In this document: one piece after another, positions 18,161 through 26,156 of the stretch
Position numbering within the stretch: position 1 is the first letter of the stretch
Layout of the letters: each line of letters opens with the position of its first letter
Position numbers and translations under genes: made by a program
Source: Desulfoprunum benzoelyticum
GTDB lineage: Bacteria > Desulfobacterota > Desulfobulbia > Desulfobulbales > Desulfocapsaceae
DNA length: 44,681 nucleotides
Assembly: GCF_014201505.1 (NCBI RefSeq)
Contig: NZ_JACHEO010000026.1
Coordinates: 1-44,681 of the forward strand
Direction of reading: 5' to 3'
The notes under the pieces: generated by a model
Database searches by the model: none
The model's input: only the letters and a program-made list of their open reading frames with translations
What the model was told of the DNA's origin: nothing

Positions 18161-18204
18161 CTTTACCGGATCTTTACACCGGCGTTATACCATCCTTACA
18201 ACGA
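18161..18204 (+). promoter_or_regulatory. Four tandem 11-bp repeats, probable OmpR-family operator
   Basis: Four contiguous 11-mers begin CTTTAC, CTTTAC, CGTTAT and CCTTAC (18161, 18172, 18183, 18194). The 11-bp phase places each on the same helix face, the classic binding pattern of OmpR/PhoB-type regulators. The array begins 19 bp after the kinase stop codon and lies 71 bp upstream of the lipoprotein start codon. Assignment to the adjacent regulator is inference from family and position. Confidence 0.65.
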
Positions 18205-18230
18205 CGCCTTAGTTTTGAAGCATCGGAGGT

Positions 18231-18271
18231 GATTTCTCATCGCCTTCATTAACTGAACTTGAGGAGAAATC
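18231..18271 (+). promoter_or_regulatory. Leader hairpin that could mask the lipoprotein ribosome-binding site
   Basis: GATTTCTC (18231-18238) is the exact reverse complement of GAGAAATC (18264-18271), which overlaps the GAGGAG ribosome-binding site of the gene at 18275. Pairing would hide the site. The loop is 25 bases, so stability is modest. Confidence 0.35.
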
Positions 18272-18274
18272 GTC

Positions 18275-18544
18275 ATGAAGACTCTCACTAAATCGATCCT
18301 GGCACTCGTTGCAGTACTTTCCATTTCCCTGTTCGTCGCCGGCTGTGGGCCAAAATCCGCAGATTGGCAGGGGTATTCGGCACCGGGCGCAGGAACTGGA
18401 ATGAGCGGTGACAACTTCAGCAGCATGGGCGCTGGAAACTCCGATCCGAGCCGGGGTGCGGGGATTTCCGACAACGACACCCACAATGCCGGGGTCTTCG
18501 GTCCCACCAATGAGGCGCGAGGCACGGAGTCGCACGAAAACTGA
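18275..18544 (+). CDS. Small lipoprotein of the two-component/MsrAB locus
   Basis: 89 residues. A lipoprotein signal peptide with hydrophobic core LALVAVLSISLF ends in the lipobox VAGC, giving a lipidated C24. The mature part (about 65 residues) is rich in Gly, Ser, Asn and Asp, has no cysteine, looks disordered, and contains repeated SxxGAG-type turns (GAGTGM, SMGAGN, RGAGIS). Not recognised as a named family. It lies between the kinase and msrAB, 31 bp before the latter, with GAGGAG ahead of its ATG. Position suggests a target or accessory factor of the sensor, perhaps an envelope stress reporter. Confidence 0.75.
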   Translation: MKTLTKSILALVAVLSISLFVAGCGPKSADWQGYSAPGAGTGMSGDNFSSMGAGNSDPSRGAGISDNDTHNAGVFGPTNEARGTESHEN

Positions 18545-18575
18545 TCATTAAACAACAACCTGCAGGGAGGCCGGC

Positions 18576-19652
18576 ATGAAATTTGTCTGGGCGGGCGTCA
18601 TCACGGCACTGACACTACTTTTTACTGCCGGCTTCGCTGTATCCGCAAAGGAGGATAAGCACGACGTGAAAACAACACCCCCACCTCCGGCAATGGAGAA
18701 GGCTCTTTTTGCCGGCGGCTGTTTCTGGTGCATGGAAAAGCCCTTTGAAGAACTCGACGGCGTTATCTCGGTGACCTCCGGCTATGCCGGCGGTACGACG
18801 GAAAATCCGACCTACGACGACTACGGTGCGGGTGGGCATACCGAGGTCGTTCAAATTGTCTATGATCCTCAAAAAATTTCCTACGGCCGGTTGCTCGACG
18901 TCTTCTGGCGGCAGATCGACCCGACCGATGCCGGCGGCCAGTTTGTCGACCGCGGGCGCGAGTACCTTTCCGCCATCTTCGTCTCCAATGAAGAACAGCG
19001 GCAGCTGGCCCTGGCCTCGAAACAGGAGCTGGCCGCCAGCGCCATTCTGAAGAGGCCGATCGTCACCGCGATTCTGGATGCCCCCCGTTTCTGGAAGGCG
19101 GAAGAATATCACCAGGATTATTACAAAAACAACCCGATCCGCTACACATTCTACCGTTCACGCTCGGGCCGCGATGACTTCCTCCGCCGGACCTGGGACA
19201 AGGCCGAGATCGACCTTTCCGGGGAGGGAAAGGGCGAAGGTCGACGACAGAAGCTGTCCGCCATGCAGTACCATGTGACCCGGGAGAACGGCACCGAGCC
19301 GCCTTTCAACAACGAATACTGGGACAACAAGAAGGCCGGTCTCTACGTCGATATAATCTCCGGTGAGCCACTCTTCAGCTCGCGCGACAAATTCGATTCG
19401 GGGACCGGCTGGCCCAGCTTCACCCGACCGGTGGTCGCGGACAACATTGTCGAACGCGAGGACCGGGGCCTTTTCAGCGTCCGGACCGAGGTCCGCAGCC
19501 GCAAGGGTGACGCCCATCTCGGTCATGTCTTCGACGACGGACCGGCGCCGACGGGCCTGCGCTACTGCATCAATTCCGCCGCTCTCCGCTTCATCGAAGT
19601 TGAAAAACTTGTCGAATCGGGTTACGGAGAGTTTGTCGAGCAGTTCGAATAA
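18576..19652 (+). CDS. msrAB: Secreted bifunctional methionine sulfoxide reductase MsrA-MsrB
   Basis: 358 residues. A signal peptide ([11 protein letters not shown]) directs it to the periplasm. MsrA domain at about 41-200 has GGCFWC with catalytic C49 and nearby C52; it reduces S-sulfoxides. MsrB domain at about 225-350 has the DSGTGWPSF signature and catalytic C331 in GLRYCIN; it reduces R-sulfoxides. The structural zinc CXXC pairs of many MsrB proteins are absent, and no second Cys is visible in the MsrB half. There is no fused thioredoxin domain, so an external periplasmic reductant is needed. AGGGAGG precedes the start. It repairs oxidised envelope proteins and is probably controlled by the neighbouring two-component system. 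Confidence 0.95.
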   Translation: MKFVWAGVITALTLLFTAGFAVSAKEDKHDVKTTPPPPAMEKALFAGGCFWCMEKPFEELDGVISVTSGYAGGTTENPTYDDYGAGGHTEVVQIVYDPQKISYGRLLDVFWRQIDPTDAGGQFVDRGREYLSAIFVSNEEQRQLALASKQELAASAILKRPIVTAILDAPRFWKAEEYHQDYYKNNPIRYTFYRSRSGRDDFLRRTWDKAEIDLSGEGKGEGRRQKLSAMQYHVTRENGTEPPFNNEYWDNKKAGLYVDIISGEPLFSSRDKFDSGTGWPSFTRPVVADNIVEREDRGLFSVRTEVRSRKGDAHLGHVFDDGPAPTGLRYCINSAALRFIEVEKLVESGYGEFVEQFE

Positions 19653-19737
19653 CCGCATCGCCACGGGGTGACGGCCGGCCCACGGCCGCTCCCCGTAGAT
19701 CCTGCGCCACTCTGTTATCGACTGGGTTCACCGCCCT

Positions 19738-20115
19738 ATGTCCTATCGTCTTCTGGGCGACCTGGTCGTCGTCCTCCACCTGCTGTTCATCCTCTTCGTC
19801 GCCGCCGGCGGCCTGCTGGTCCTGCCGCGTCCCCGCCTCGCCCTGCTGCATCTGCCGGCGGTCGTGTGGGGGGCCTTGATCGAGTTCACGGGCGGTATCT
19901 GTCCGCTGACTCCCCTTGAAAACCTCTTCAACCGGCTCGCCGGCCACAGAGGGTATGACGGCGGCTTCATCGACCACTATCTGCTCCCCATCATCTATCC
20001 GGAAGAAATGACCCGGGAGATCCAGATCGGGCTCGGCCTGCTGGTCGTCGCGATCAACGCCGCCCTCTATCTGCTGCTGATCCGCCGCTCCCTCCGCCGG
20101 CGGAGTCGAAAGTAG
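19738..20115 (+). CDS. DUF2784 integral membrane protein
   Basis: 125 residues with three to four transmembrane helices. Family hallmarks are HLLFILFVAAGG near residue 15, the segment WGALIEFTGGICPLTPLEN around 44-62, and HYLLPIIYPEEMTREIQ near 84. No catalytic residues are evident and no function is established for the family. The ATG at 19738 immediately precedes the first hydrophobic helix. It starts 85 bp after msrAB in the same direction, so readthrough is possible. Confidence 0.82.
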   Translation: MSYRLLGDLVVVLHLLFILFVAAGGLLVLPRPRLALLHLPAVVWGALIEFTGGICPLTPLENLFNRLAGHRGYDGGFIDHYLLPIIYPEEMTREIQIGLGLLVVAINAALYLLLIRRSLRRRSRK

Positions 20116-20177
20116 CGGTGGCAATCCTCTATCCGTGCCGCGGCGACGGAGGTGGCGTCGTTGTCGTCACAAGATGT

Positions 20178-20205
20178 TTGCCGCAAACTTGACTTCTGGT
20201 ATAGT
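20178..20205 (+). promoter_or_regulatory. Promoter of the nitroreductase gene
   Basis: TTGCCG (20178-20183) and TATAGT (20200-20205) with a 16-bp spacer. The leader of roughly 65 bases contains a small hairpin GGGAC/GTCCC followed by a pyrimidine-rich tract, which might attenuate transcription. Confidence 0.5.
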
Positions 20206-20276
20206 GAGCCTTGCCGGAACTGGGACGGCAGTCCCTTGTTTCCTTTCCATTTTTTCCAGCAAGGCCATAGTGATCG

Positions 20277-20888
20277 ATGAACGGTACACACCCCAACCCT
20301 ACCCTCGAGACGATCTTTCGCCGCCACAGCATCCGCCAGTTCCAGGAAGCGCCGGTCGACGAGAAACTGATCAAGATCATCCTCGATGCCGCCAACCAGG
20401 CCCCTTCCGCCCATAACCAGCAATCCTGGCGCTTTGTCGTCCTGCGGGAGAAGAAACGCCTGGAACTGGCCCACCTCGTTGCCGGCCGGGCGGGCGACTT
20501 TCCCAAGCCCTCGTCGTCGATCCTGCGGATGGCCTCGCGCTGCCTGGCCAGCGCCCCGGTAGTGATCAGCGTCAACAACACCGGCAGCCTGATTGCCCAC
20601 GGCAGCGAGCTGTTCAACCTCGCACCGGAACGGTCCCGCGATTTCTTCCGCACCATGGAGATCCAGAGTTCGGCCGCCGCCGTCGAAAATCTCCTCCTCG
20701 CCGCCACCTCCCTTGGCCTCGGCAGCGTCTGGCTCGGCATCCTCTACCTGATCAAGGACGAGGTCCTGACCTTTCTCGGCGAGAACAAGGGCGAGTTCAT
20801 GGCCGTCATCCCGATCGGCTACCCGAAAAAGAATCAGGGTGGACCGCAGAAAAAACCGCTTCAGTATGTCCTGAAGGAATTCGACTGA
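20277..20888 (+). CDS. Nitroreductase-family FMN oxidoreductase
   Basis: 203 residues. N-terminal HSIRQFQEAPVDE and the FMN-binding ANQAPSAHNQQSWRF segment around 38-52 identify the nitroreductase fold; GLGSVWLGILYL near 150 is the second cofactor region and PIGYP near 182 is the usual C-terminal motif. These enzymes use NAD(P)H to reduce nitro groups, quinones or flavins; physiological substrate unknown. The ribosome-binding site is weak (AAGG, 12 bp upstream). It ends 29 bp from the convergent cysteine-cluster gene. Confidence 0.88.
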   Translation: MNGTHPNPTLETIFRRHSIRQFQEAPVDEKLIKIILDAANQAPSAHNQQSWRFVVLREKKRLELAHLVAGRAGDFPKPSSSILRMASRCLASAPVVISVNNTGSLIAHGSELFNLAPERSRDFFRTMEIQSSAAAVENLLLAATSLGLGSVWLGILYLIKDEVLTFLGENKGEFMAVIPIGYPKKNQGGPQKKPLQYVLKEFD

Positions 20889-20917
20889 CAGCGAACAGCC
20901 GGAATGGAGGGAGCGAA

Positions 20918-21448
20918 TCAGGCCGGCGGGCAGGCGAGGTCGGCCAGGGCGATTCTGACCGCTGCCGCCAGTCCGTTCTCCTGACAGTAACGGAGATTGA
21001 GGGCGGCCAGTCGTTCGTTGAAACCGTCCATGAACAGCAGGTCCGCCTGCTCGAGATCATCATCCTCGGCAAAGTTCAGGGGACAGGCCGAGACCTCTAT
21101 CCGCTCTTCGATTTCATCGATATAGGCCAGGGCCATGCCCTGGGTGCGGCAGATGATCGGTCGCAGCGGATAGACGGTGCAGCGATCGTCGTCGAGAAAA
21201 ACGCATCGGCCTTGTCGCCGCTGCCCCCCGGCCGCCCGACAATCCCGCCCCGCAAGCAGCATCGCCGCCTCCAGCGGCAGGATTGAAAATTCAATACAGC
21301 AAGCCGAACAACCCGGCCGGCAGCGGATTTTGCCTGCCAGTCGGCCATCGACAAGCTCGCTCACGAACCGGTCGATCTCCATGACGAGTTGGAGATACGC
21401 GTCGCGGACCTGACGGGTGGGGGACGGTAATTTCCCGGGTTCGATCAT
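20918..21448 (-). CDS. YkgJ-family cysteine-cluster protein
   Basis: 176 residues. The cluster CRPGCSACC near residue 43, CVF near 82, CTVYPLRPIICR near 89 and a further Cys near 120 form the metal- or iron-sulfur-binding pattern of the YkgJ (zinc/iron chelatase-like) family. Function is unestablished. The ATG at 21448 is preferred; the frame is open from a TTG at 21478, and neither has a clear ribosome-binding site, so the N-terminus is uncertain. Confidence 0.8.
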   Translation of the reverse strand: MIEPGKLPSPTRQVRDAYLQLVMEIDRFVSELVDGRLAGKIRCRPGCSACCIEFSILPLEAAMLLAGRDCRAAGGQRRQGRCVFLDDDRCTVYPLRPIICRTQGMALAYIDEIEERIEVSACPLNFAEDDDLEQADLLFMDGFNERLAALNLRYCQENGLAAAVRIALADLACPPA

Positions 21449-21502
21449 CGGCAGCGGAACGGGAACGGCACCGGCCAATACGGGAGATATGATTTTCTCA
21501 TC

Positions 21503-21530
21503 TTGCCGGTCGGCGCATATTGTTTATAAT
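21503..21530 (+). promoter_or_regulatory. Promoter of the BON lipoprotein gene
   Basis: TTGCCG (21503-21508) and consensus TATAAT (21525-21530), 16-bp spacer. The following AT-rich discriminator TTTAAAAC and a leader of about 70 bases carry the strong hairpin at 21549-21582. Confidence 0.55.
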
Positions 21531-21548
21531 TTAAAACTTACACACTGC

Positions 21549-21582
21549 CTGCGGCAGCGTCCAGAAGGGGACGCTGCCGCAG
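21549..21582 (+). promoter_or_regulatory. Strong hairpin in the 5' leader of the BON gene
   Basis: Perfect 14-bp GC-rich stem (CTGCGGCAGCGTCC with its complement) and loop AGAAGG, placed between the promoter and the ribosome-binding site CGGAGGA. With no T-tract it is more likely a stability or regulatory element than a terminator. Confidence 0.55.
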
Positions 21583-21608
21583 ACTGCCATTCGACGGAGG
21601 ACATCGCC

Positions 21609-21923
21609 ATGCTGCACAAATCGCAACAACTCGTTTTCGCCCTTATCGTGACTCTCTGTTCCGCCCTGCTGATCTCCTGCTACACCCCGGCCGGGAGAAG
21701 CGCCGGGGAGGTAGTGGACGACGCCGGCATCACCACCCAGGTCAAAACCTCGCTCATGGCCAACAAGGCTCTCGAGGGGATCGCTATCTCCGTCAAGACC
21801 TTCTCCGGCGAGGTCACCCTCACCGGTGCCGTCGATACTCCCGAACAGGTCCGCAAGGCCTCGGAGATCGCCGCCTCCGTCCGTGGTGTCAAAAAAGTCA
21901 ACAATCTCGTGACAGTGAAATAA
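21609..21923 (+). CDS. BON-domain lipoprotein
   Basis: 104 residues. The signal peptide ends in lipobox LLISC (C24), so it is membrane-anchored. One BON domain spans about 36-104, with DDAGITTQVKTSLMANKAL, SGEVTLTGAVDTPEQ and GVKKVNNLVTVK, as in OsmY/DolP proteins that bind phospholipid in the periplasm under osmotic or envelope stress. Single-BON lipoproteins of this size are common in Desulfobacterota. CGGAGGA lies 7 bp before the ATG. The strong promoter and stable leader hairpin suggest high or regulated expression. It is followed by a hairpin terminator. Confidence 0.9.
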   Translation: MLHKSQQLVFALIVTLCSALLISCYTPAGRSAGEVVDDAGITTQVKTSLMANKALEGIAISVKTFSGEVTLTGAVDTPEQVRKASEIAASVRGVKKVNNLVTVK

Positions 21924-21944
21924 TGGCCCCTGCCTGAAGGGCTC

Positions 21945-21973
21945 GGGGAGGACCGGTTGTGCCGGTTCTCCCC
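21945..21973 (+). terminator. Hairpin between BON gene and convergent barrel gene
   Basis: 12-bp stem GGGGAGGACCGG/CCGGTTCTCCCC with one G-T pair and a 5-base loop, 21 bp after the stop codon. No T-tract; it may serve both convergent genes. Confidence 0.5.
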
Positions 21974-22024
21974 CGGCATCTCGTGCCGCCCGCCCGTTCA
22001 GTTCATCTCATCCCGGGGCTGAGA

Positions 22025-22528
22025 CTACAGGGCGAAGCGGAGCGCAGCGCCAAGGAAGATGGTGTCGGTATCGATATCGGTATCGTCATCCTCCAGCTGC
22101 ACTGAATCATTGAATCGATAGTTGGCCGAGATATCGACGAAGACCCGGGGCAGCAACTCGAGGTTCAAACCGACCCTGAAGGCATAGAAAGGGTCGTCGG
22201 CAAATTCGCCGTCGGTGCGGATAAGCCCTATGCCGGCACCGGCATAGATCGTGCTGCCGATCAGGATATAGGCTTCCGGGGCGTAGGCATTCTCACCGAA
22301 GCGATCGGGCAGCAGTTCCATATCGACCTCGACGCCGAGGAAATCCCACCAGTGCTGGTAGCTGACGAAATAGGAAAAACCATCGTCATCATCGATCCCT
22401 TCCTCATCGAGATCATCCACCGCAACCCAGTAATTGGCGCCGCCGCCGATCCGGTGTTCACCGGCCTGCAGATCAGCGGTGAACAGCACCAGGCCCAGGG
22501 CCAGCAATGCCATCAACAGTCTGTTCAT
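22025..22528 (-). CDS. Small outer-membrane beta-barrel protein
   Basis: 167 residues. Signal peptide LLMALLALGLVLFTADLQA, then alternating hydrophobic and polar strands ending ALRFAL, as in eight-stranded OmpW/OmpX-like barrels. Two acidic loops stand out: VDDLDEEGIDDDDG near residue 37 and LEDDDTDIDTDT near 145, possible divalent-cation sites. Function is not identifiable. GAGGAGGAAC precedes the ATG at 22528. Confidence 0.75.
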   Translation of the reverse strand: MNRLLMALLALGLVLFTADLQAGEHRIGGGANYWVAVDDLDEEGIDDDDGFSYFVSYQHWWDFLGVEVDMELLPDRFGENAYAPEAYILIGSTIYAGAGIGLIRTDGEFADDPFYAFRVGLNLELLPRVFVDISANYRFNDSVQLEDDDTDIDTDTIFLGAALRFAL

Positions 22529-22741
22529 AATCGTTCCTCCTCATCTACCATTGCTTTCGTTTCTCCACGACATCCCCGGCAAACAGGACCACCCGTTGCC
22601 GTCGGGGCCAACCTCTTCCTCCACAATCGGAACTGCAAAACACCCATGGTAACAGAGCAGCGGTGAAATGACAATCATCGGGACATGACCGGCTGCCGTC
22701 CGGTTGCCGCGGTGTCCCGGCAATCGGCCGCACCGTTGGAA

Positions 22742-23905
22742 TCAGGGCTGACGCAGAGTGACCAGACGGGTCAGCAGGAACCAGGCGCAGAGGGTGAAGA
22801 CGGACGCCCCGACCCCGAGCCAGCCAAGTGTCGTGATCTTGTCCGCCCAGTGAAGGGAGATGGCCCACATCGAGGCGGCGCCGGTGATGAAAAAAATGAA
22901 GACCATGAACGCGGAGGCGGTACCGACATCGGTCTCGACCTGCTCGAGAATGAGGTTGTTGCCGGGGGGTCGGGTGAACGAGAAGCTGAAGGTGAAGAAC
23001 CACATCGGCAGCGCAATCCGCCAGACACCGGGCAACAGCGGTATGGCCATGACCAGGGCCGAGCAGACCATGCCGACGAAGCCGAACGGCAGGAGCCGCA
23101 TCAGCGATACCCTCTTTACCGCCCGGGAAAAGGCCATCGGGGCGACCATGAAGGCCGCCGAGTTGAGGGCGAAAAAGGAACCGAACTGCTGCTCGCTGTA
23201 ACCGAGCCGGGTAATGTAGATATCGGGCGCGGCGGCGATAAAGGCGAAAAAGGGCATTCCCATGACGGCAAACGTCAGGGCCAACAGGATATAACGCCGG
23301 TTGCGGAACAGACGCGCATAGTTATAGGCCACCCGCGACAGCGGTTCGGCGGCGGCGACCTGGAGGGTTTCCTTGACCCGCAGGACCCCGAAGAAGGCCA
23401 CCATCCCCAGCAGGGCCTGGATGACGAAGATGAAACGCCAGGAAGTCATGCTCATGACCCAGCCGCCGATCATCGGGGCCAGCATCGGCGCAGCGGCGGT
23501 GATGATGCCGAGCTGGATGAAGATCCGCTGGCGCACCTGGCCGGTAAACATATCCTTGCTGATCGCCAGGGCGATCGCCGAGGCCGAGGCCGCCCCGGCC
23601 CCCTGGACGATCCTGGCGACAATCATCGTTTTCACCCCTCCGGCCATCGCACAGAGCAGACTGGCGACAACGAACAAGCCGATGCCGGCGAGCAGCGGCG
23701 GTCGGCGGCCGTACCTGTCGGACAGCGGGCCATAGATCAGCAGGAAGCCGCAGTAGGTGGCGAAAAAACAGACCAGGGTCAGGTTGACGGTGGCCAGCGA
23801 AGTCCCCCAGGTCTCAACCAGCATCGGAATCGCCGGCAGATACATGTCGGTCGACAGCGGTGGGAACGCCGACAGCAGCGCCAGCAGGGCGATAATCCGT
23901 TTCAT
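22742..23905 (-). CDS. Bcr/CflA-type multidrug efflux MFS transporter
   Basis: 387 residues, 12 transmembrane helices. The N-terminal signature STDMYLPAIPML in helix 1 and the loop GPLSDRYGRRPPLL between helices 2 and 3 are diagnostic of the DHA1 Bcr/CflA drug-proton antiporters; ARIVQGAGAASASAIALAI is the antiporter motif C region. Members export bicyclomycin, chloramphenicol, sulfonamides or cysteine. Start ATG at 23905; a GTG four codons earlier is also possible and neither has a good ribosome-binding site. Divergent from the rhomboid gene with about 325 bp between. Confidence 0.9.
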   Translation of the reverse strand: MKRIIALLALLSAFPPLSTDMYLPAIPMLVETWGTSLATVNLTLVCFFATYCGFLLIYGPLSDRYGRRPPLLAGIGLFVVASLLCAMAGGVKTMIVARIVQGAGAASASAIALAISKDMFTGQVRQRIFIQLGIITAAAPMLAPMIGGWVMSMTSWRFIFVIQALLGMVAFFGVLRVKETLQVAAAEPLSRVAYNYARLFRNRRYILLALTFAVMGMPFFAFIAAAPDIYITRLGYSEQQFGSFFALNSAAFMVAPMAFSRAVKRVSLMRLLPFGFVGMVCSALVMAIPLLPGVWRIALPMWFFTFSFSFTRPPGNNLILEQVETDVGTASAFMVFIFFITGAASMWAISLHWADKITTLGWLGVGASVFTLCAWFLLTRLVTLRQP

Positions 23906-24230
23906 GGAGCGGCGCACAATCGTCCACCGCCCCGGCCGGGGTCATCGGCCGACAGGCGATTGGCCCGAACCGAGCCGGTCGCATGCCATCGCTTGTGTTT
24001 CCTGTCCATCATGTTCCCTGTTCCCTGCTGATCTTCTCCCGGCAGGCGAGACGGGCAGGCGCCGCCATGAAAAATGGTTGCCTCGCGGCGCCGGATGTAT
24101 TTCACTGACGGGATGAAGCCGCCATCGCCATCGACCTCCCGCCGTTGCGGGATCAACAGGAGTCTATCGTCGCCAACCATGGCCGCATCTTCCTTTCCCG
24201 TCACCTGTCGCAACGTCTCGGTGAACGTCG
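23906..24230. other. Divergent intergenic region, MFS exporter/rhomboid
   Basis: No convincing gene. On the minus strand an AAGGAAG precedes an ATG at about 24180, but the frames it could open are short or Arg-rich without conserved motifs. A small hairpin CCCGC/GCGGG lies near 24140. No clear promoter recognised. Confidence 0.35.
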
Positions 24231-25127
24231 ATGGACGGACGCATGGGTGAATCGCTGGTGCTGGTGCACACCACCGATGACCCGGAGGAAACGAGGGACT
24301 GCTCACTGGTGCTTTCAGCCGCCGATATACCGCACACGATCACCTCTCCGTCGCAATCGAGCTGGGGTATTGCCGTCGCCGCAGAATCGGCCGACCAGGC
24401 CCTCAGCGAACTGACCGCCTATGCCGAGGAAAACCGTGACTGGCCGCCACGAACGCTGGAACAGGACCGGTTCAGACCGTCATTCCATCTGCTCAGCCCG
24501 TTCATTATCGGCTGTCTTGTCCTTCTCTACCTCGAAACCGGCCAATGGCGGCATGATTCGCCGTGGTTTACCGCCGGGGCGGGGGATTCGACCGCCATCC
24601 TGGCCGATGGCCAGTACTTCCGCCTGGTCACCGCCCTGACCCTGCATGCCGACACCCTCCACCTGCTGAGCAACTGCGTGCTCGGCGTCTTCCTCCTCCA
24701 TTACCTCTTCCAGTTCCTGGGCAACGGGATCGGCCTGGCGGCCCTGCTGACGGCGGCAAGCCTCGCCAACCTCATCAATGTCGTCGCCCATGGCCGGGAC
24801 CATCATTTCGTCGGTTTCTCGACGGCCATATTCGCCGTCATCGGCATGCTCTCCTCCCTCAATTTCCGCCGCCATTCGGCGATCGGCCGCACCCGGTGGC
24901 TGATGCCGCTGATGGCCGGCCTGGCGATGCTGGCGATGGTCGGCAGCGAAGGCGAACGCACCGACCTCGGGGCGCATTTTTTCGGACTGGTCATCGGCCT
25001 GATCGCCGGTTATCTCTTCGGGACGAAGCCGGTTCTCGCCCTGCGCCCCTCATTCTGGCTGCAGACCATCCTCACCGGCGCATCACTGGCCGTCTTCCTG
25101 ATCGCCTGGAAAATGGCCCTGTCCTGA
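24231..25127 (+). CDS. Rhomboid-family intramembrane serine protease
   Basis: 298 residues. A soluble N-terminal region of about 85 residues resembles the small domain preceding some bacterial rhomboids; six or seven transmembrane helices follow. HADTLHLLSN (H139, H144, N148) supplies the oxyanion-side residues, S197 in VGFSTAIFAVIG is the catalytic serine, and H249 in LGAHFFGLVIG is its partner. All core residues are intact. It cleaves transmembrane segments of other membrane proteins; target unknown. Starts at ATG 24231 or 24243, neither with a strong ribosome-binding site. It is convergent with the gene at 25328. Confidence 0.87.
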   Translation: MDGRMGESLVLVHTTDDPEETRDCSLVLSAADIPHTITSPSQSSWGIAVAAESADQALSELTAYAEENRDWPPRTLEQDRFRPSFHLLSPFIIGCLVLLYLETGQWRHDSPWFTAGAGDSTAILADGQYFRLVTALTLHADTLHLLSNCVLGVFLLHYLFQFLGNGIGLAALLTAASLANLINVVAHGRDHHFVGFSTAIFAVIGMLSSLNFRRHSAIGRTRWLMPLMAGLAMLAMVGSEGERTDLGAHFFGLVIGLIAGYLFGTKPVLALRPSFWLQTILTGASLAVFLIAWKMALS

Positions 25128-25327
25128 CCCGGATCGACCGGACGGCGGGAATTCCCCGAACATCTCAAAAGTGCAAAGTGTTTTTGAGATTCACGGTTGA
25201 GAAACAACGGAAAGCGGAGAACGTCAGGCGGCAATCGATCACGCGCGGAATGACCTTCCCTTGCCGCCCCTGGCGCAAGACCGGATCTCGTCCCCGCCCA
25301 ACCTCAAAGCCTCCACATAACCTGGAA

Positions 25328-25960
25328 TCACATGCCTTTACTGCGAAAGGGGCGAATCTCCGCCGATGCGATGAACGCCGGTTTGAGGAGGACCTCATCC
25401 TCGTGACGATGCCGCAGATACACCATGATATCGGCCTTGACGACATCGACCTCGAACAGTTCGCCGCCTCCCAGGGATGGGTCCTTCCAGCGTTCGGCGA
25501 AGCCCTCCGCTCTTCGCCGGTCCGGCGTCCAACTCAGGCTTGTCCTGACACCGGCGACCGAGCCCCGATAAACAGTGGCGGAAGCGAAACCGACAGGTTC
25601 ACCGAGGGCATACAACCGTTCCGGATCGCAATCGGCGAACAGGTCGTTCCACGTCTCGGCGTCACCGCCTGAAGAGAATGGACTGTTGAACCTGCCGTAC
25701 AAGAAAAGCACTGCTTCCTCCAGCCTGCCGGCCTGGCGGAACTGGCCAAGATTGTTGCGGAAGAATTGGGGTTGATCCTTGACATGCAGCAATTTCATCG
25801 CCTTGAGGGGATCGGCCTGCCGCTGTAAGGTATCCTTGAGTTGCGCGAGCTTGTCCTGCATCTGCCGTTCATGCCGGGCCTGCATTTTGGCATTGTCGAA
25901 TGTTCCGGTGTATGCGTCGGGAGGGTGAAGAAAGACAACCCCCTCTACATTCCACTCCAT
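25328..25960 (-). CDS. Putative ADP-ribosyltransferase-like protein, function unknown
   Basis: 210 residues, not a family I can name. The C-terminal half carries a pattern resembling the R-S-E class of ADP-ribosyltransferases: YRG with R132, SLSWTPD (S143-W144-T145) followed by AEGFAERW, and an E-D-E (E187-E189) in RHEDEVLLKP. The N-terminal 100 residues are helical and charged (QARHERQMQDKLAQLKD). The start at 25960 has GAGGAGA upstream. It sits downstream of the PAS-receiver gene on the same strand, 196 bp apart. No signal peptide, so it acts in the cytoplasm or is delivered otherwise. The enzymatic call rests on motif spacing alone. Confidence 0.5.
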   Translation of the reverse strand: MEWNVEGVVFLHPPDAYTGTFDNAKMQARHERQMQDKLAQLKDTLQRQADPLKAMKLLHVKDQPQFFRNNLGQFRQAGRLEEAVLFLYGRFNSPFSSGGDAETWNDLFADCDPERLYALGEPVGFASATVYRGSVAGVRTSLSWTPDRRRAEGFAERWKDPSLGGGELFEVDVVKADIMVYLRHRHEDEVLLKPAFIASAEIRPFRSKGM

Positions 25961-26156
25961 ATTGTCTCCTCTCTGGCGTGTCGCAGCGGTCTCTCGTCTC
26001 ATCCCTTGATGGAAGATGACGGCGGCGGTGAAAACTGCAGGATCAAAAAACCGGTTGACCGTCGGACCGCCGGCAGGAATCTCCCTTCCGTTCACCGGAT
26101 ATCCCGCATTCAGTCGCTCAGGTGGCGGTCGATTCAAGGCGGTCCCGGCAGGACTC

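Noticed and set aside
22685..24031. 448-codon plus-strand frame opposite the MFS exporter
   Set aside because: Shadow of a clear 12-helix transporter.
23902..24306. 134-residue minus-strand frame between MFS and rhomboid genes
   Set aside because: It overlaps both flanking genes and has no conserved features despite an AAGGAAG near an internal ATG.
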